Of a DNA stretch of 32,112 nt, positions 15,693 to 25,006 are shown one piece after another. The position numbers and the translations under genes were made by a program. A model generated the notes under the pieces. It did no database searches. It had not been told where the DNA came from and saw only the letters and a program-made list of their open reading frames with translations. The stretch covers positions 1-32,112 of the forward strand of contig DCIP01000016.1 of assembly GCA_002317115.1 (NCBI GenBank). Direction: 5' to 3'. Positions within the stretch are counted from its first letter, which is position 1. Each line of letters opens with the position of its first letter. The DNA comes from Candidatus Scybalocola fimicaballi. GTDB lineage: Bacteria > Bacteroidota > Bacteroidia > Bacteroidales > Paludibacteraceae.

Positions 15693-17126
15693 TTAGTTTT
15701 CAACAGCATCCCATATAAAATCAACCGCAGTACTTACTACAAACCATGTTCCAGCAGCTATCCAACCAGCAGGACCGCCCCAAATAGCTACGGCGGAAAA
15801 TGCAACATCAGCTGTTAATTTGAGAGTTTTTCCAACAGTTCTCCAATTAACTTTTTGTTTTCCTGTATACAAATCATACCCATGTTTAAATAAAGAAACT
15901 GTAGATACACCCAATCCTATAGCATTTAAAACCGGGTTTAAAGTTCTTAAGCATCTTAAATATTTGATTTTACTTGCAATGATTGTACCATATCTTTTAT
16001 TAACAGAATTTCTAAATTCTGCAAGTCTTCTACTTTCCCAAACCTTACCATAATTTTTTATTTCTTCTATAAGTGTTGGTTTTTTATAAGCAGAGTTTAC
16101 GGCAATATCGTACTTTTTCTTTAATGCGGGTATTATTTCTCCATTTGGATTATGATATATACCTGAATTTTTTATATTGCTCTTTATGACAGTTCTCCTA
16201 GTTTCTTGGTAGTTCGATTCTATTATAGGTCGTCGGTCTCGAATTATAGTTTCCTGGTTTCGGATTATATTTCGGCGGTTTCGAAAATCTCTTTCAATAG
16301 AACGATCTAATTTAAATTCTGAATACGATCCTAAGAAGCCAGAAGCACCGTCAACAAGACTTGTGTAAGAAAGAAACTTATCTAATTTGTCTTCATCACG
16401 CAAAACAGGCTGATATCTAGGAACTTCCTGTTTGGGATTGAATTGAGGAATACTTGGTGGCTCCGAAATTGGATGTGAAAATTGTGGAACACTTGGTGTT
16501 TCTTGTGCTATATTAGGAATCTGTTTTATATTATTTTTTAAATTACTATTTAAAATTACAGCTGATTCTAATGCTTGATTCATTGAAATACTCTCTGGTT
16601 GACAAGTATATAAATCTTGCCAATTTACCTTGGAAAAAGCTACATTTAAACTATCCAAAGGATATGTATTAGTTAGAGAATGAGATCCTTTGTCATCAAC
16701 ATATTTTATACTTAGTTCATATTCAGCATTATCCTTAAATTCATTTTTTATACAACTATTTATTGCGTATTGATTATCCTTTGTCAAATACAAAGGTTCA
16801 ACAGTATCACCTAAATATATAGCGACACTATCTCCTCTTGATTGTATAATTTTTTCATTGATTTTTTGGGCTGCCTCATTTCCATAACTTCTGATAACCT
16901 TTGATGGTGAAGTATCAATGGCAGGAACATAGCCAATCGATTGAATTAATGAATCCTTACATCCAAACATTGGTGAACCAGACCTCATTGTGTCTTGAGG
17001 ATTAGGTGCCATCATATATTCCTTAAAAGAAGGATTCGATTCTCCAATTCCTTTAACATATCCTCGATAAATTGTATCACATTGATCGTAAAACAAATAT
17101 TGAGATTGAGAGATACTTCTTTCCAT
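15693..17126 (-). CDS. Candidate T6SS effector with C-terminal hydrophobic (membrane-active) region
   Basis: The 477-residue protein belongs to no family I recognise. The N-terminal 200 residues are soluble, with no signal peptide. A proline-rich linker follows (203-240, with PSVPQF and PSIPQF repeats), then a basic region (273-312, many Arg). The C-terminus has two glycine/alanine-rich hydrophobic helices, about 396-413 (LNPVLNAIGLGVSTVSLF) and 438-471 (including VAFSAVAIWGGPAGWIAAGT). That hydrophobic hairpin is a layout seen in pore-forming toxins. The gene starts three bases after an Hcp paralogue and is followed by a multi-pass membrane protein. The order hcp, effector, immunity matches known Bacteroides fragilis effector loci. 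The effector role is a strong inference; pore formation is a hypothesis. Confidence 0.65.
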   Translation of the reverse strand: MERSISQSQYLFYDQCDTIYRGYVKGIGESNPSFKEYMMAPNPQDTMRSGSPMFGCKDSLIQSIGYVPAIDTSPSKVIRSYGNEAAQKINEKIIQSRGDSVAIYLGDTVEPLYLTKDNQYAINSCIKNEFKDNAEYELSIKYVDDKGSHSLTNTYPLDSLNVAFSKVNWQDLYTCQPESISMNQALESAVILNSNLKNNIKQIPNIAQETPSVPQFSHPISEPPSIPQFNPKQEVPRYQPVLRDEDKLDKFLSYTSLVDGASGFLGSYSEFKLDRSIERDFRNRRNIIRNQETIIRDRRPIIESNYQETRRTVIKSNIKNSGIYHNPNGEIIPALKKKYDIAVNSAYKKPTLIEEIKNYGKVWESRRLAEFRNSVNKRYGTIIASKIKYLRCLRTLNPVLNAIGLGVSTVSLFKHGYDLYTGKQKVNWRTVGKTLKLTADVAFSAVAIWGGPAGWIAAGTWFVVSTAVDFIWDAVEN

Positions 17127-17129
17127 AAA

Positions 17130-17573
17130 TTATACCCAATTATTATCCAACAATTCACCATTTAACGAGACCTTTTCTGGAGAGATGGCAAATGAGCAAG
17201 AGGATCCGCCATCTACATCTATTCTTAATGATGTACAATATGCATTTTCAAAATCAATCCTCATCGTTGTAGATTCTGTCTCGTTTTTAAAACGTATTTC
17301 TCCATTTTTTCTCATTCTTGCACCACCAGCCCATTGCATTATTATATTATCAGGCAACTGTGCCAAAGTTATAAGCATCTGTCCTCCTACACTCTCGGAT
17401 TGCGGTTCTCCAAATTCATCTATATCCTGAGAAAACGAAATGCTGAACTGATAAATACTATAAGCATTTGCAGCACCGGCCAAACGTAATGTTCCTGATA
17501 CATTTCCATCTGGTCTTCCTATCAATAACTCTTTAATTACGTCTAATGCACTCATTCCGTTATATTTTTCCAA
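17130..17573 (-). CDS. Divergent Hcp/TssD paralogue, candidate effector carrier
   Basis: The 147-residue protein has the TssD plan: SGTLRLAGAANAYSIYQFSI, then SFSQDIDEFGEPQSESVGGQ (47-66), FKNETESTTMRIDFENAYCT, and the closing VSLNGELLDNNWV typical of the family (compare EYEENW in the main tube protein). It carries an extra N-terminal segment (MEKYNGMSALDVIKELLIG) absent from the main TssD. Its ATG lies inside the previous hcp gene (22-base overlap), so the two are probably translationally coupled and made in equal amounts. It is followed after three bases by the candidate effector. Hcp rings can hold and stabilise small effectors in their lumen, so this one may be dedicated to that cargo. 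Confidence 0.85.
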   Translation of the reverse strand: MEKYNGMSALDVIKELLIGRPDGNVSGTLRLAGAANAYSIYQFSISFSQDIDEFGEPQSESVGGQMLITLAQLPDNIIMQWAGGARMRKNGEIRFKNETESTTMRIDFENAYCTSLRIDVDGGSSCSFAISPEKVSLNGELLDNNWV

Positions 17574-17956
17574 TTGTTTTCAACCATTAAGTCTCCGATT
17601 GTTATTGAGTATGCTTGAACCTGTAGTTGTGTCATACAGTATCCAGAACCAGACTCCATATATCTGATATTCATTCCAATACAAGTCGCTTTCTTAAAAG
17701 AAATCTCTTGAACAAGACTTTCATTTTCTCCATAAATTTTTACACTACCATTACGATAGTTGTAAGTATTTACCATCCATTTTGACAATTCATTTGACGG
17801 CAAATTCTCATACATCATCTCCATGACACCTGCAGTCATCTCATTTTGGGCTTTTCCTCTACGATCAACGGGTTGAGAAAATGTAATTGAGAAATTGCTT
17901 AATTCATATCCATAAGCAGAACCTTCCAAAAACAAGATTGTTCTATATCCGTACAT
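17552..17956 (-). CDS. Divergent Hcp/TssD paralogue, first gene of the cargo unit
   Basis: The 134-residue protein starts MYGYRTILFLEGSAYGYELS, followed by FSITFSQPVDRRGKAQNEMT, EISFKKATCIGMNIRYMESG and the family end GDLMVENNW. The reading frame is open up to 18058, but I chose the start at 17956. The TssD family begins there, and the upstream extension runs into the -7 box of a promoter at 18056-18063. The protein differs strongly from the main TssD and from the paralogue it overlaps, so the three probably do not interchange freely. Its job may be to form mixed or special rings that load the effector two genes downstream. Confidence 0.85.
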   Translation of the reverse strand: MYGYRTILFLEGSAYGYELSNFSITFSQPVDRRGKAQNEMTAGVMEMMYENLPSNELSKWMVNTYNYRNGSVKIYGENESLVQEISFKKATCIGMNIRYMESGSGYCMTQLQVQAYSITIGDLMVENNWKNITE

Positions 17957-18055
17957 AATCAAAATTATTATTTGAACATCATTAATCTTTAACCAAACAT
18001 ACGCACATTCAAAAACAAAACTTAGGTTGTTTTTAATTTTTCGTACTTGATATCG

Positions 18056-18086
18056 CAAAAATAATGTTCGTTAGTGTTTTATCAAA
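18056..18086 (-). promoter_or_regulatory. Bacteroides-type promoter for the hcp/effector unit
   Basis: On the minus strand -33 TTTG (18083-18086) and -7 TATTTTTG (18056-18063) are separated by 19 bases. The start point would be near 18049, about 90 bases before the hcp ATG. The -33 box touches the end of the clpV terminator stem. Confidence 0.72.
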
Positions 18087-18121
18087 ATAATTCCACGTCT
18101 AATTTGACGCGGAATTATTTT
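18084..18121 (-). terminator. Terminator after tssH/clpV
   Basis: A long stem pairs 18084-18099 with 18106-18121 (AAAATAATTCCGCGTC on the minus strand, with one G-T wobble pair) around a 6-base loop. It lies about ten bases past the clpV stop and closes the machine operon. Confidence 0.75.
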
Positions 18122-18129
18122 TTATGTAT

Positions 18130-20616
18130 TTAGTTTTGCTTAACCTCCCACTTCAAGTTGTTTTCAGCATCAAGATCGCCATATAGCTTGTCTCCTGACT
18201 TCAACTCTCCAGAAAGAATCATGCGTGAGATTGGGCGACGCAAGTAATTTCTTACTACACCCGACACCTGACGGGCTCCATACTTCGGTGTGAAGCCCTT
18301 GAATGCCAACTCTTTCTTCGCTGCCTCTGTCAACTCGATGTCCATGTTCTGGGCTGTCAATAGCTTGCGGAATCCCTGGAACTGGATCTCGAAGATCTGC
18401 ATCAATATCGACTCTCCGATTGGTGAGAATGGCACAATCTCAGAAAGACGTGCAAGGAACTCAGGACGGAAATGTTTACCCATAACCTCCATCATCTGCA
18501 ATGTTGTAGGCACACGTCCTTCATTCAATTCGTTTGAAATCCACTCACTTCCGACATTTGATGTAAAGATGATGATGGCATTTGAGAAGTCGCCCTCTTT
18601 TCCAAGGCGGTCATGCAACTTACCTTCATCCAAAATCTGCAAGAACAAGTCGAACACAGATGGATGAGCCTTCTCAATCTCATCGAACAATACCACTGAA
18701 TATGGCTGCTGACGAATCTTATTCACCAACATACCTCCCTCTTCGTATCCCACATATCCCGGAGGCGCTCCATAAAGTAGGGCGACGGAATGCTCTTCCT
18801 TAAACTCCGACATATCGAAACGAATCATAGCTTTCTCGTCGTTGAACAATGCCTCTGCCAAGGCCTTTGTCAACTCTGTCTTACCTGTACCAGTTGGTCC
18901 GAGGAAGAAGAATGATCCGATTGGCTGACCTGCCTTATTCATTCCGCTACGAGACTCTAAGATGGCGTCTGTCAACGACTTCAATGCCCTATCCTGTCCC
19001 ACGACACGCTGACGCAAGATTGTCTCCATGTTAAGCAGACGCTCCTTCTCTCCAGCCTGGATTTTTCCGATTGGAATTCCTGTTTTGGAAGCGACGACAG
19101 CTGCGATATGCTCTGGCACGACAGTCTCGATCTTCTCTTTTGACATCTCAGCCAAACTTTCTATAAGTTTGCGTAATTTGTCAGTGAGAGCAGGAATCTC
19201 AATTTCCTTTTCAACCTCGAACTCTACTTTTGCCTGAACAATTGGGCTCAATCGGCTTACTATGCTAAGCTCTATATTCTTAAGCTTTATCAAATAATCC
19301 TCATCAGAAAGTTCAGATCGACGCTGCTCTATATTGTCCAACTCACGAGTCAACCAAGCCTGCTCGCCAGCGGTAGTCTCATTCACCATCTTGACTGCTG
19401 CCATTGTACGGTCGAGCAAGTCAATTGCTGAGTCTGGCAATCTTCTGTCCTTAACGTATCTCTTTGCCATACGCACACAGCTGGCAAGAGCCTCGTCGCT
19501 AACCTTAAGCTTGTGGTACTCCTCGTAATGATTCTTAACGAATCCTACCATTGTCACTGCGTCGTCGACATTAGGCTCTGAAAGAGAAAGCACCTCAAAA
19601 CGACGGCTTAACGCTGAATCAGGCTCGATAACCTTTCTGTACTCATCTGAAGTTGTGGCACCAATGACTGTCAAATCGCCTTTCGACAATTCAGGCTTCA
19701 AGATATTTGCAGCGCCGCTGTTTCCCTGTTTTGTGTCGAGCAAGATATGAATCTCGTCGACAAAAAGAATAACCTTTTCAATCTGGCGTAGCTCGCTGAT
19801 CAGTTTTTTCAAACGATCCTCAATCTCACCCTTATAAGTTGCCCCGGCAATCAAAGCTCCACAGTCGAGCTCCCAAACCTCTGTGTTTTCCAAGAATGTT
19901 GGGACATTGCCGTTTACAATGTTGTATGCGAGACCTTCAACGATAGCAGTCTTACCAACTCCGGAATCACCGGTAACCATCACATTCGGTTTGCTGCGAC
20001 GTCCGAGGATCTCCATCATCTGGCGGATCTCATTGTCACGGCTGACAATAGAATGAAGCTTACCATCTTTAGCCTCGTCAGTCTTGTTTACACAATACTT
20101 CTGCAAATTTGCTTTTGAAGCAGGAGCGTCACCTATACCACCGTCGACAGAAGCGTTCGGAACATTGACATTGACAGTTTTATTTCCACCGTCTCCGATA
20201 AAGCAATCCAACACATCCTTCTCACGAATTGGGAAAGACTTCAACTGGTCAACAGTAAATCCAATTTCAGGACGAGACAAAGCGCACAACGCACATATTG
20301 GATTGATTTCAAGAAGGCCTAATTTCAAACGTACATTATCAGCCTCTTCGAACACCTTATAAACTTTTGTATCCGGCTCAATTTCAGTGACACCCGATAA
20401 TTTCTCGCACTCCTCCATTCTAATCTCAGCCCACTCGTCGAGATACGAAACATCTTTTCCTATAGACGTTACGAAATCAGCCAAGCCAACTTCCTTATGA
20501 AGCATTGCCTTTAGCAAGTGTGCCGGAGTATATTTGGCATTGCCATACTCACGAGCGAAGGACTTAGCAATACTGACTGCAGTCTGCAGTTCTCCATTCA
20601 AATTCAAAAAATCCAT
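18130..20616 (-). CDS. tssH: TssH/ClpV, sheath-recycling AAA+ ATPase
   Basis: The 828-residue protein is a full-length ClpB/ClpV-type ATPase. An N-terminal Clp-repeat domain occupies about 1-145 (AREYGNAKYTPAHLLKAMLH). The first AAA+ module has Walker A GDSGVGKT (216-223), pore loop YKGE (261-264) and Walker B VILFVDE (282-288). A short middle region lies at about 420-500. The second module has Walker A GPTGTGKT (573-580), pore loop GYVGY (620-624) and Walker B VVLFDE (641-646). It ends in a ClpB-type C-terminal domain. It unfolds contracted TssB/C sheath in the cytoplasm for reuse. It is separated by 36 bases from tssR and is the last gene of the machine operon. Confidence 0.96.
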   Translation of the reverse strand: MDFLNLNGELQTAVSIAKSFAREYGNAKYTPAHLLKAMLHKEVGLADFVTSIGKDVSYLDEWAEIRMEECEKLSGVTEIEPDTKVYKVFEEADNVRLKLGLLEINPICALCALSRPEIGFTVDQLKSFPIREKDVLDCFIGDGGNKTVNVNVPNASVDGGIGDAPASKANLQKYCVNKTDEAKDGKLHSIVSRDNEIRQMMEILGRRSKPNVMVTGDSGVGKTAIVEGLAYNIVNGNVPTFLENTEVWELDCGALIAGATYKGEIEDRLKKLISELRQIEKVILFVDEIHILLDTKQGNSGAANILKPELSKGDLTVIGATTSDEYRKVIEPDSALSRRFEVLSLSEPNVDDAVTMVGFVKNHYEEYHKLKVSDEALASCVRMAKRYVKDRRLPDSAIDLLDRTMAAVKMVNETTAGEQAWLTRELDNIEQRRSELSDEDYLIKLKNIELSIVSRLSPIVQAKVEFEVEKEIEIPALTDKLRKLIESLAEMSKEKIETVVPEHIAAVVASKTGIPIGKIQAGEKERLLNMETILRQRVVGQDRALKSLTDAILESRSGMNKAGQPIGSFFFLGPTGTGKTELTKALAEALFNDEKAMIRFDMSEFKEEHSVALLYGAPPGYVGYEEGGMLVNKIRQQPYSVVLFDEIEKAHPSVFDLFLQILDEGKLHDRLGKEGDFSNAIIIFTSNVGSEWISNELNEGRVPTTLQMMEVMGKHFRPEFLARLSEIVPFSPIGESILMQIFEIQFQGFRKLLTAQNMDIELTEAAKKELAFKGFTPKYGARQVSGVVRNYLRRPISRMILSGELKSGDKLYGDLDAENNLKWEVKQN

Positions 20617-20652
20617 ATAATCAAAATTATATTCTTTTCACATAATGATTGT

Positions 20653-23100
20653 TTAAGGCATCAAAGAAGAGTCAATAGAATAGAAAGTCTGACCATTAAA
20701 CTCAAATTTATTGCCATTATTCACAGCTTTTTCCAATTCTTTTTGTTTAGAAAGCAAATACTCCTGGAAAAGATCCAACTGCTGGTCTGATACCTTACTC
20801 TTGTTCTTTATATCAGAAAGCATGATAGTGCTCATAAAAGGGTCGAAAGAGAACATAGAGAAAGCCTCACGCTGATTCTCAGAAAGCGTTTTCTTCTTCA
20901 ACAGAGATTTCTTTGTCGGATAAACTTTCTCATCCTGAGCCCAACGAATATAAGCCTTAAACATAGATTTTCTTGCCTTCGAAGTACTCAAATACTCTCG
21001 CTGGTCGACAGGAGTTTCATTTACTTTCCTTGTTATCATATCCGGACAAGAACGAGCTTTTTCTTTCTTGTCGGAACTTAGCAGGCTTTTAGAATCCACT
21101 CTGACTTCCAACAAATCATTCAAATACTGACGGATTCTGTCCAACTCCAAATCAGTCACAAAAAGAGTATACTTACCCTTCTTTAGTTTTTTGGAGTCAA
21201 TAGTCAGCTCTGTAGGATAATTGTTGACAGGTTTTTTAGGGAACAATGGCTGGAAAAGGGCGGACAATCCCTGGACTGAAGGAGAATATCCACAAAGCTT
21301 TAGCCATTCCGGATTAATCGATGTACGCCATACGCTTGAATGCTTGAAAGATTCGCTGATATGGTCGAAAATATCCTTTGTCTCATGCTCAATCATGCCA
21401 ATAGTGGAATCGGTTACAGAAAGCAACAAGTCAGGAGAAAGGGACTCCTTCTTTTTAGGGAAAATCACCCAACCTTGGTGCATACTGTTTTTTGGATAAT
21501 CCAATCCATAGACATTGTCAGAAAATTCCTTATATTTATTGTTAGAGCGCAATTGTTCTGAATGTACCAGATGATTCTTTTTTTCCTTAGACAATTGCTC
21601 TGCGGAACGAGAAATCATATCCTCCACCTGCAAAACGAAATTGTTAAATGTGTTTCCATTGTTAGAAAACAATTGGCATCCGATAATTCTGCAATTATAA
21701 TTTACAAGTTTGTCGATCAAGGCATCATCAACGCGCTCTTTTTGGTTACCGTTTTCTCCAATAACTATTACGATGTTCTGCTCTTCAATATGGTCGCCCA
21801 ACATATCAACAGACTGTCTTAAGGCAGACCATGCGTCATCAGTGAACATGACTCTTCTATTGTAGTCTGTCGCATATTTTTCCATATTAGACAGAGCTAA
21901 TTCAATATTTTCAATAGGCTCGCATTTTGAATTCTCATTTTTTGTAGCGTCAAAACCTACAAAATAACCTAAACTAAAATGTATATCGGAGCTATGTTTT
22001 TTTATGATTCCATTCAACTGCTGAAGGAAATTGACATACTGATTGAATTTATCAGCGACCTCTTTCTGTCCGGAAAAAGCCACCATGATATTAATATGTC
22101 TCAAATTATCAGACAGGTCTTCATAAAAACGCTTCGTAATAGTTGATCCTGCAAGACTATAAACCAAATTAAGGTCATCATTGATGATAGACACAGGAGT
22201 TGTAGTCTTTATAGTCGAAGTATTATCCCCGTTCTCCTCAATTTTGTAAATTGGATCAACACCAACGAAATTCGGGATTTTGTTGGCAGCCAAATACCTT
22301 TGCTCCGCATTCTTTGAAATGGATTTTAAGTTTTTGGAATACGACCCTGTGAACTTGAAATCCTTAATAGGAATTTTAGAAAAATCACCATAAAGCATTT
22401 CACCCAAAGGTCGGATCATTGATGATGAAATCCATCCCGACTTAACCTGAGTCGCGTTCAAAGGAGTAATGCGTTCTTCTCCTATAACAAGACATTTATC
22501 CTTGTCGACACTACGTTTAGACAAAAAGATTGGTTTCTGGAAAGGTATAGTACCTATCGGATTAAGCAATTCAGGTTCACTATAAATGATAACCTCACCA
22601 TCAGTGAAAAAATTCTCTGTATGGATCAACGGTGCCGTGTCGTTTACCATAGTGATCATCTTCATCACAAATCCAGTTGCGACGTCGGTCATGGCATTAG
22701 AAGACAACACCAAATTTGACTTAGGCATCCAACCCAAATATTCTGCTTTATTTGGATCTTTCACTCTTCTACCATCAAATACACCTTTTTCATATTTCAC
22801 AACCTCAACGTAATCTCCTTCTTCGTCGATTACCGCCAAAGGCTCAAAATATGAGACTTCCTTAAGTTTAACCTTTCCTCCTGGAATATGATATGTAGGA
22901 TTAATTTTTCGGTCGGAATAAACAATCCAAGGTGTCCCCTTCTCTGCTGATTTAGGGACAGAAACTTCGCCACAGCAATAATTTCTTGTATATTCATCCG
23001 GAGTCTTCATTATCTTAGTAGACGAATTGACCGGCTTACAAGCAGTAAAAAGGACCAAACCGCTGCATGCGATGAGAGAGAATACTCTATTTAACACCAC
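20653..23100 (-). CDS. tssR: TssR, lipoprotein of the Bacteroidota T6SS membrane complex
   Basis: The 815-residue protein has a lipoprotein signal peptide ending LFTAC (Cys21), so it is exported and lipidated. An N-terminal region with SH3-like beta strands (about 60-230) is followed by a region about 300-500 that looks like a von Willebrand A-type fold: INIMVAFSGQKEVADKFNQY, VMFTDDAWSALRQSVD and NIVIVIGENGNQKE. Helical and beta regions follow, with a charged C-terminal helix (LLSKQKELEKAVNNG). Length, position between the PKD protein and clpV, and the lipobox fit TssR. TssR is one of five proteins (TssN, Q, O, P, R) reported to form the envelope complex that replaces TssJ/L/M in this phylum. 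Confidence 0.88.
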   Translation of the reverse strand: MVLNRVFSLIACSGLVLFTACKPVNSSTKIMKTPDEYTRNYCCGEVSVPKSAEKGTPWIVYSDRKINPTYHIPGGKVKLKEVSYFEPLAVIDEEGDYVEVVKYEKGVFDGRRVKDPNKAEYLGWMPKSNLVLSSNAMTDVATGFVMKMITMVNDTAPLIHTENFFTDGEVIIYSEPELLNPIGTIPFQKPIFLSKRSVDKDKCLVIGEERITPLNATQVKSGWISSSMIRPLGEMLYGDFSKIPIKDFKFTGSYSKNLKSISKNAEQRYLAANKIPNFVGVDPIYKIEENGDNTSTIKTTTPVSIINDDLNLVYSLAGSTITKRFYEDLSDNLRHINIMVAFSGQKEVADKFNQYVNFLQQLNGIIKKHSSDIHFSLGYFVGFDATKNENSKCEPIENIELALSNMEKYATDYNRRVMFTDDAWSALRQSVDMLGDHIEEQNIVIVIGENGNQKERVDDALIDKLVNYNCRIIGCQLFSNNGNTFNNFVLQVEDMISRSAEQLSKEKKNHLVHSEQLRSNNKYKEFSDNVYGLDYPKNSMHQGWVIFPKKKESLSPDLLLSVTDSTIGMIEHETKDIFDHISESFKHSSVWRTSINPEWLKLCGYSPSVQGLSALFQPLFPKKPVNNYPTELTIDSKKLKKGKYTLFVTDLELDRIRQYLNDLLEVRVDSKSLLSSDKKEKARSCPDMITRKVNETPVDQREYLSTSKARKSMFKAYIRWAQDEKVYPTKKSLLKKKTLSENQREAFSMFSFDPFMSTIMLSDIKNKSKVSDQQLDLFQEYLLSKQKELEKAVNNGNKFEFNGQTFYSIDSSLMP

Positions 23101-23133
23101 GTCTTATTTTTATATTATTAAATATCTAAAATA

Positions 23134-24015
23134 TCAGTTGCTTGAAACTTGGGTAACCAAAACTCTTTTAATTCTATTGTTAGCGTCACGTTCAACTTTT
23201 ACTTCTGAGATCACAGTGGATTCTTGCCTTCCCTTAATCAACAAGCCTTGACAATATGAGTAAAAATCATTTTCATTCGTACCGTTAATCGAAACAATAG
23301 TTTTTGAATTATTTCTCAAATACTTCCTCAGTAAATAATTATAGTTCTCATTAAATTTTTTCTTGTCTATAATTGCCTGGAGTTTGATTCTGAAATCCTC
23401 ATTCATTGAATCCACTGGATTATTTATAACAATAATCCCTGGATTCACAACAATTTTATGGGAAATAGGATATTTCATATTAGAAGCTAACAATTTCACT
23501 TCAAAAGTACCGGGTTTTGAATAGACATAAGTAGGATTTTGATCCTCAGAATCAACCTTTCCTGTCTCACCGAACTCCCATCTCCAATTGTCAGAATCGC
23601 CGTCTGCCTTAAAGACAACATTTTCGCCAACTTCGGCTATTGACGTAGCAATGATACGAACCATCTGCTTGTCTTTCTCTTGTCTTGAGTCTTTGACGTT
23701 AACCAAAAAATTTTGTTTCTGATCTTTGTTAACAGTCAATGTCACCTGATATGTGCCTGGTTTGTCATAAGTATATGTTCCAGTTTTTTCACGGGAAAAA
23801 TCATCATTTCCAAACTGCCATAACACATCTGTCGCATTATAAGTGCTGTCGCAAAAACGAACAGGCTGCCCTACCTCTACATACAAAGGAGAGACTGAGG
23901 CATGAATACTAGTATCTGCCGTACATGATCTAATCAAAAATGAAAAAGCAACCATTAACAGCATAGATCCAACTACTATCAACTGGCCGGTTGAGACAAT
24001 TCTATTCATAATCAT
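23134..24015 (-). CDS. tssP: PKD-domain membrane-complex protein, probable TssP
   Basis: The 293-residue protein has an N-terminal membrane segment (about 9-28) that places the rest in the periplasm. Two PKD-like beta domains follow: about 37-107, with YTYDKPGTYQVTLTV, and about 117-192, with YVYSKPGTFEVKLLA. A C-terminal domain of about 100 residues is unassigned. A cysteine at residue 31 follows Arg-Ser and is not a good lipobox. The start overlaps the stop of the previous gene by four bases (ATGA), so the genes are coupled. The letter P is assigned from gene order (N, then Q, O, P, R), as described for Bacteroides fragilis; the membrane-complex role is firmer than the letter. Confidence 0.7.
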   Translation of the reverse strand: MIMNRIVSTGQLIVVGSMLLMVAFSFLIRSCTADTSIHASVSPLYVEVGQPVRFCDSTYNATDVLWQFGNDDFSREKTGTYTYDKPGTYQVTLTVNKDQKQNFLVNVKDSRQEKDKQMVRIIATSIAEVGENVVFKADGDSDNWRWEFGETGKVDSEDQNPTYVYSKPGTFEVKLLASNMKYPISHKIVVNPGIIVINNPVDSMNEDFRIKLQAIIDKKKFNENYNYLLRKYLRNNSKTIVSINGTNENDFYSYCQGLLIKGRQESTVISEVKVERDANNRIKRVLVTQVSSN

Positions 24016-24500
24016 TTGTTTTTATATGCTTCAACACCAGATCGACAATCATCCAACTCACTCTTAAACAAGTCGATATTTTTTATCGAAGCAAAGAGAC
24101 ATTCTTTATCTGTCAATTTCATCTCATAGAATCTTGCTAATTGTCCAAAAATTTTGAATCGCAAGTCATGCCTATATTTACTTTGTACATCTTTAAGGAC
24201 ACCTACGTTATAATATAAGTCACCTTTTAACTGAGTGGCTTTAATGTTCGGGTTGATGCTATTCAATCTATCGTCTATTATCGTAAGTCTATCAAAATAT
24301 TCTGATTGAACGGCACGAAACAAACTTACTCGTCCCATCTTATCCATAGCGTCCCTCTTACTATTGACAAACTGAGTGTTCATATCCTGCTCAAACAATA
24401 TATACGTACAAACACCTGTCGTTATCAAAAACAACATTAGGACATATATTAGTCCGATAATTTTTTCTTTTGACGTAGTAGTAGCTTTACTTTTTCCCAT
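24012..24500 (-). CDS. tssO: Small single-pass membrane-complex protein, probable TssO
   Basis: The 162-residue protein has a short basic N-terminus (MGKSKATTTSKEK), one membrane helix (about 14-34, GLIYVLMLFLITTGVCTYIL) and a periplasmic helical domain (about 36-162) with likely coiled-coil character. By the positive-inside rule the N-terminus is cytoplasmic. It has the same topology as the preceding protein, so assigning O and Q between them rests on gene order and could be reversed. It overlaps the PKD gene by four bases. Confidence 0.65.
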   Translation of the reverse strand: MGKSKATTTSKEKIIGLIYVLMLFLITTGVCTYILFEQDMNTQFVNSKRDAMDKMGRVSLFRAVQSEYFDRLTIIDDRLNSINPNIKATQLKGDLYYNVGVLKDVQSKYRHDLRFKIFGQLARFYEMKLTDKECLFASIKNIDLFKSELDDCRSGVEAYKNK

Positions 24501-24523
24501 AGTATAAAACTAAAAACCTGTAA

Positions 24524-25006
24524 TTAGTAATTAATCTTATTAATTAACTTTAGATATTCCTGATTACACTTAAAAAGATCATTTTTCAATCTAAGCTCTT
24601 CCTCTCTCATAGTTGAAATCGAGTCTCTTACACGTAAAAAGCCATCCATCTTAGACAACATAAAAGAATGAAATTTCACGTCTTCCTCAGGAAGTTGAGA
24701 TATTTTTTTTGAAATTTCCATCTTTCTGTCAATAATAGAACGCATGAGAAATTCAGAATTCACATTTTCAACAGCATCGAAAGATCTGTAACGATTGAAT
24801 AGTTCATCAATATCATCACACAACTCCAACTGCATCATGTATATCTTTTCGCTATCACCCGTCTTCAAATTGATTTCACCGATCTCTGATTTAGAAGTTC
24901 TAAAGAAAGAGAAAATGAAAAACAAAGTTAAGACAACCAACAAAATCATATTTGCAGCAAATTTCGCATGCAAAACAATTGCTTCCTTTTCATTTAAAGC
25001 TCTCAT
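24524..25006 (-). CDS. tssQ: Small single-pass membrane-complex protein, probable TssQ
   Basis: The 160-residue protein has an N-terminal cytoplasmic segment (MRALNEKEAIVLHAKFA), one membrane helix (about 18-36, NMILLVVLTLFFIFSFF) and a periplasmic helical domain rich in Glu, Lys and Leu, with a closing coiled-coil-like helix (REEELRLKNDLFKCNQEYLK). The start overlaps the tssG stop by four bases, so the two are co-translated. The assignment to Q rather than O follows the published order of the B. fragilis genes and is uncertain; a database profile search would settle it. Confidence 0.62.
   Translation of the reverse strand: MRALNEKEAIVLHAKFAANMILLVVLTLFFIFSFFRTSKSEIGEINLKTGDSEKIYMMQLELCDDIDELFNRYRSFDAVENVNSEFLMRSIIDRKMEISKKISQLPEEDVKFHSFMLSKMDGFLRVRDSISTMREEELRLKNDLFKCNQEYLKLINKINY

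Noticed and set aside
17957..18058. Upstream start for the first cargo Hcp (168 residues)
   Set aside because: The extension has no TssD likeness, and its ATG at 18058 falls inside the -7 box of the promoter, ahead of the likely transcription start.
23134..24015. Lipoprotein reading of the PKD protein
   Set aside because: Cys31 is preceded by Ile-Arg-Ser. Arg at -2 does not fit a lipobox, so a membrane anchor is more likely.
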